A stretch of DNA of 64,000 nucleotides. Source: Cryptomeria japonica (lineage: Eukaryota; Streptophyta; Pinopsida; Cupressales; Cupressaceae). The notes below the pieces were generated by a model that did not search any database, was not told the DNA's origin, and saw only the letters and a program-made list of their open reading frames with translations. Each line of letters begins with the position of its first letter. Position 1 is the stretch's first letter. Below, in pieces: positions 60,177 through 64,000 of this stretch. The stretch is from assembly GCF_030272615.1 (NCBI RefSeq), contig NC_081413.1, forward strand, positions 184,931,451 to 184,995,450. The letters are read 5' to 3'. The position numbers were made by a program, and so were the translations under genes.

Positions 60177-61575
60177 AAATGTCATAACTAGGATAGTCAT
60201 AAAAGATGGAAATTCTTGTTAGATTAGTTTAATTTACAGTTTGCATGCTGTAATGTTATTTTGGCAACTAATTTTGGGCTTTTAAGATTTACAGGTTTGC
60301 TTGGCAAATAATACAACCATTAAACATATGCTTGTCAAAGATTATAAACTCGAACTACTAATATCTTTGTTTTGTAGGTTGCCTCAGGAGATACAAACAA
60401 ACATTCTATCTTCTTAATCTTTTTAGGAACACTTCAATTTATATAAGGGAAAGAACTTTGTTTTACTTATTTTTTGGGAAAAATCTAGAGTAGGAAAGTA
60501 TGCTCTTGTCCATTCGGACAATCAGAAATCCAAACCTTGAGATTTTTTTTCTATTAGAGTTTGAGATCTATTGATACCATTAGAGGGCCCGCATCCTGAG
60601 AAGCCCCTAAGGCTCGGTGAGAGAGAATAACCCAAGTGAGTCCGGCCAAAGCTAGGAATCCAACTCACTATAATAAAATGCTTCTGGGGTGAAAGTCCCA
60701 GGAGATAGAATAATCAGTGGCGCTCCTTCATTTATAAGGAATGTTTCATGTTGAGCATCTTGTAGGGCCTCATGGTCTAAATCATGTTTGCGTGACTGCA
60801 TGGTTTCAACATCCAATTGAATTTTCTAATCTAAATCACACTTGCACAATAGTTAGGTGGTCCTTCTAAACTGAACCCTTACTACAAACTTTAGGTTAGA
60901 AGCTACTCGACTCACCTCCAAAAGGAGGATAATCTTTGTGCGAGGGGATAGATGGTTTCCCCCCCAAGATTACTCACCATATCATGCCCCCATTAGTGTC
61001 TAGAGTCAGCTAATACAACATTGAGAATCCATTATGTGAGACTCAGTGGTCATATTTTGTTTAGCTATTGGGTGTGTACCTAAGTTTGCTAGCAAAGGTT
61101 TTCCTTCTTAGCCAACTTCCATAGGGTTAGCATGTTGTGCTTTTCATCCCTCAAAACAATTGAAACAAAACCTCAAGACAATAAAAAACATTAAAATGAA
61201 ACTGAAAACCAAGTCAGTGATCAAAACTATCCAAACTCATCCTAGGTTAGTCCTAGGTCGTATGAGCCAACAACAAGTCAACGTTTTGTCATTCTGGTCA
61301 GATTTAAACTTGTATGAACAAACATCACTATTTCCAAATTGCATTCTAATCAGAAAGATCCTTGTATGAGTCAGAGGAACAACTTGTATGAATCTATCTC
61401 CATTGTCTGACCCTGAACGTTACTCATTCTTCTCTCATACTCTATCGTGTGAAAATTTGTCCTTAAGTCCTAAAAGTAGTTAGTATCCTAGAGAAGACCT
61501 ATGTTGTCCTCGTTGTCCAAACATCCTCATCTACCATAGAAAGTATTTGTGTTTGATCAAGCATCAATATCTTGT
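60177..61575 (+). other. H leader, noncoding
   Basis: A long untranslated leader between PBS and gag, as is common in large plant gypsy elements. I see no supported gene or RNA element here. Confidence 0.55.
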
Positions 61576-62004
61576 ATGTCCAATCCTCAAGTGTTGAGAA
61601 GAAGAAGCCTCAATCCAGAGGCTAAACTGAAAAAGAAGCGTCCTAGTCCTAGGCAAATCTATAAGAGGAGAAAGTTTTTATACATCAACTGTTAGCTCTT
61701 CTTGTTGCATAGGGTGTTCCTGAGACATATGTGGTTATACCTTCAAGGTAAATCTAATGAATTTGATGAAGAACCCCTAAGAAGTAGGGCTTTTGCTCAG
61801 AAATATCCATTAAGCTATCGCTTAAACAAGGGAGGGAAGATCAATCCCACTCTATTTTCAGAAGTTTTCATCACTTACAATGAGGCTCAACCTAAACCTC
61901 CAAACCCTGAGAGAGAGCAAGAAGTCAATTTTCTTTTCATAAGACAAGAATTCTATCGAGATAACTACCTTGTACACTTTTGTGTCCAAACTCTATCTGT
62001 CTAA
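61576..62004 (+). pseudogene. Possible small leader frame of H
   Basis: One frame from ATG 61576 (MSNPQVLRRRSLNPEAKLKK) to TAA 62002-62004, with a TAG near 61690. The first third is very basic, the rest mixed (RAFAQKYPLSYRLNKGGK). The protein-like composition across an internal TAG suggests a decayed small ORF or a lost N-terminal part of gag. Chance cannot be excluded. Confidence 0.3.
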
Positions 62005-62335
62005 TCTTAGTCTCCGTTAAGCTCATTGATAATCATTCTTCAACAACAAACATAGAAATGAACTGAGAAAACTTGGATCTCGAGCAAAATGCTTCTTGAT
62101 AACGTACCCTTGTGGTAGTGTTGTTCAATTTATCAGTCACATCCTAGCTAGTTCATTAATCAATCATCAAATCAAACCTCGATCTTCTTGATAATCTTAG
62201 GTCACATCTTAAATGAGATAGATCTTTCTCGAAACTATATTTTGACCTCATCTCTTTATCTGAACATCACGTTGAACAAACTAGCTCTGATTCGATCTTG
62301 ACTTCTGCATCACCTCCTATATCGGTCACATAAAG

Positions 62336-64000
62336 TTGCCCATGCATGTTGGAACCAGGTCTCACACAACATCTTACATCAATAATTTGTTTGAAGATTC
62401 TCCAGTCTTTGATGAACCACTACACAACACAATGTTGGCCTTCACCAGAGATACAACTGACTATCGATTTGACAAAGACTATGATAACGTAAGCAACCAC
62501 GGAAATGACAATGGTAGTTCATCTAGTGATTCTGAGATCAAGGAAACAAATGTCGCTAATTGCATGAATGACAGAGGCTTCAGGAGAATGATGAAGGTTA
62601 TTCTAGAAAGAGAAAAAGAAGAGAACTTCCTAGAGCTAGCAAGACAAGGAGCGAAACTTCCTTCTAGTTTTAATGTAGAGAGTATCATTATGAAAGAAGA
62701 GAAACACCAATAACACTAATGGCTAAACAAATGCAAGCCCTATAATTTGAAATTCAAGAAATGAAAAATAAGGACAAGGTTTCCTCACCATACTCTCTAG
62801 ATTCAATTTGCCCCTTCCCTTTTGACAAAAATCTTTGCATGCCTCCATTTACATCTAGGACCGAAATACCAAAATTTGACAAATATGATGGAAACCCGGA
62901 TCCCCAGGACCGCATTAGAGAATTTTGTGCCCTATGCATGGAATTCATGCATGAACAAACTTACCTCATGCACCTTTTTTCGAGGAGTCTAGGAGGATAG
63001 GCCATGGAATGGTTCTCAAAGTTACCAATTGGAATAAAAATGTTTGAGAAGCTGGTTAAACTATTTTTGAAAAAATATGCTTACAACATTCGCAACCCAG
63101 TCACCATGTTCGACATATGCAACGCAAAATAGAAAACAGGAGAACCATTCCTTATATTCCTTCAGCGATGGAGGAGAATTTTCTTTAGATATCCAAGACT
63201 GATCCCAGAACTAGAGAAAATGGAGATTTTCATCAGCACTTTAATACCTGAGTTGAATTATGTCATCTAAATGCAAACACACCCTTCTTTCGACAAGTTG
63301 GTAGAAGGCATTCTGAAAATAGAAGATGTGTTGATCAAGAGAGGGGAGATTTCACTCTATAAGGAAACATCGCATGGATCTAGCTCCAAGAATAAATATT
63401 AGAAGTACAGAAAAGACAACAACAAAAATGTCATCAATGATGGAGTAGTAGATAATATCAAACCAAAGCAAGCAGCATTCAACTTGACTACTAGAACACA
63501 AGTGCTTAAGGCTGCTGAGAATGTACTAAAACACACCTCAAGCAAATGGAGCAAATTTATGAAAAACAAACCTTGGGATCCAAAACCAAAACGTGAGTTC
63601 ACTCCTTTGGGAGATCCATACGAATCACCATTGAAAACATTAATGGCCAACAATTTACTCACTTTACCAGACAACTCAAAATCATATGATCCAGAGGTCA
63701 AAGCAAAATGGTGGAGAGAAAATGAATATTGTGAATACCACAGGAACAAAGGACGTGCTTCCAACAAATGTATGAAGTTAAAACATGAGATCCAAGATTT
63801 AATTGATGGTGGTAAAATAGTTATTGGCAATCATGCAACAAACTTAGATCATAAAGTATTCAAAGACCCCTTGCCCACCTATGAGAAAGGAGATTCCTCA
63901 AAATCTAAGGAAGGAGCTAAAATCAGCTACACTTATTTTAATAATGACAATGTCATTCACATGATCGAACCAACTAGATCAGAATGCTATAATGTGATCA
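62336..64000 (+). pseudogene. gag: Ty3/gypsy gag of element H
   Basis: An N-terminal acidic part at 62336-62700 is followed by a frameshift near 62700. The gag domain is at about 62850-63300 (EIPKFDKYDGNPDPQDRIRE, AMEWFSKLPIG, LFLKKYAYNIRN), then PHPSFDKLVEG-type and Lys-rich segments. Near 63720 lies a gypsy-type motif WWRENEYCEYHRNKGRASNK, ending in Cys and an LKHEIQDLIDGGKIV helix, with Arg in place of the usual zinc-ligand His. Stops occur at 62743, 62998, 63130, 63268 and 63400, all TAA or TAG. It is open to the window edge. Confidence 0.85.

Larger units (their letters stand above)
56768..64000 (+). mobile_element. Ty3/gypsy element H, 5' part, runs off the window
   Basis: 5' LTR 56768-59486, PBS 59491-59518, repeat-rich leader, gag from about 62336. 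The element continues past 64000, so pol and the 3' LTR are not seen. Its 5' 3.06 kb is duplicated in mirror image at 1-3060. The five bases before the LTR are CTTAC; their partner is outside the window. Confidence 0.82.

Noticed and set aside
63399-63830. 143-residue minus-strand frame
   Set aside because: It is the shadow of H gag, whose plus-strand reading has clear gypsy motifs.
1-64000. Host plant genes
   Set aside because: No stretch shows exon-like coding sequence free of retroelement features. Protein-like segments either match gag, pol or ORF2 or are degenerate with Gln-type stops.

Overview
The window is plant nuclear DNA made almost entirely of nested LTR retrotransposons. I found no host gene. 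Long LTRs, decayed gag/pol frames, tRNA primer-binding sites and deep nesting suggest a large, repeat-rich plant genome. A conifer would fit, but the sequence alone does not prove it. Nearly every retroelement frame carries premature stops or frameshifts, so all coding entries here are pseudogenes or remnants.

Large-scale layout: 1-15664 is a close reverse-complement copy of 41390-59827. Matching positions sum to 59828 in the outer part and 57053-57054 in the inner part, because the right arm holds 2774 bp (48666-51439) that the left lacks. The mirror runs off the left window edge. The left arm's inner end is exactly a 500-N gap (15665-16164). This may be an allelic contig scaffolded in inverted orientation, or a true inverted duplication.

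Elements (names are mine): G is a Ty3/gypsy element, + in the left arm and - in the right arm. It is the oldest host in the central block. A solo LTR (E) sits in its RT. B (-) is inserted in G's pol and spans 21132-44043. A (-, 37279-43888) is inserted in B's 5' LTR. C (+, 22752-30740) lies in B's 3' LTR region, flanked by a 0.7-kb direct repeat. D (+, from the gap to 21001) is a Ty1/copia element with integrase, RT and RNase H. H is a second gypsy element with a 2.7-kb LTR, tRNA-Lys-type PBS, 188-bp leader repeats and a broken gag. It begins at 56768 and runs off the right edge; its mirrored 5' end is at 1-3060.

A, B and C share one architecture: an initiator-Met-type PBS, a coiled-coil gag with several CCHC knuckles, then a second frame (ORF2) of about 1060-1120 codons of unknown function, a G-rich polypurine tract, and no pol at all. 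They resemble a pol-less cohort that would need enzymes from an element such as D. A, B, C, D and E also share a hairpin near the 3' end of the LTR whose stem bases change in compensating pairs between families around a constant C-rich loop. ORF2 and this hairpin are the most novel-looking signals. Left-arm and right-arm copies are described separately where both occur.
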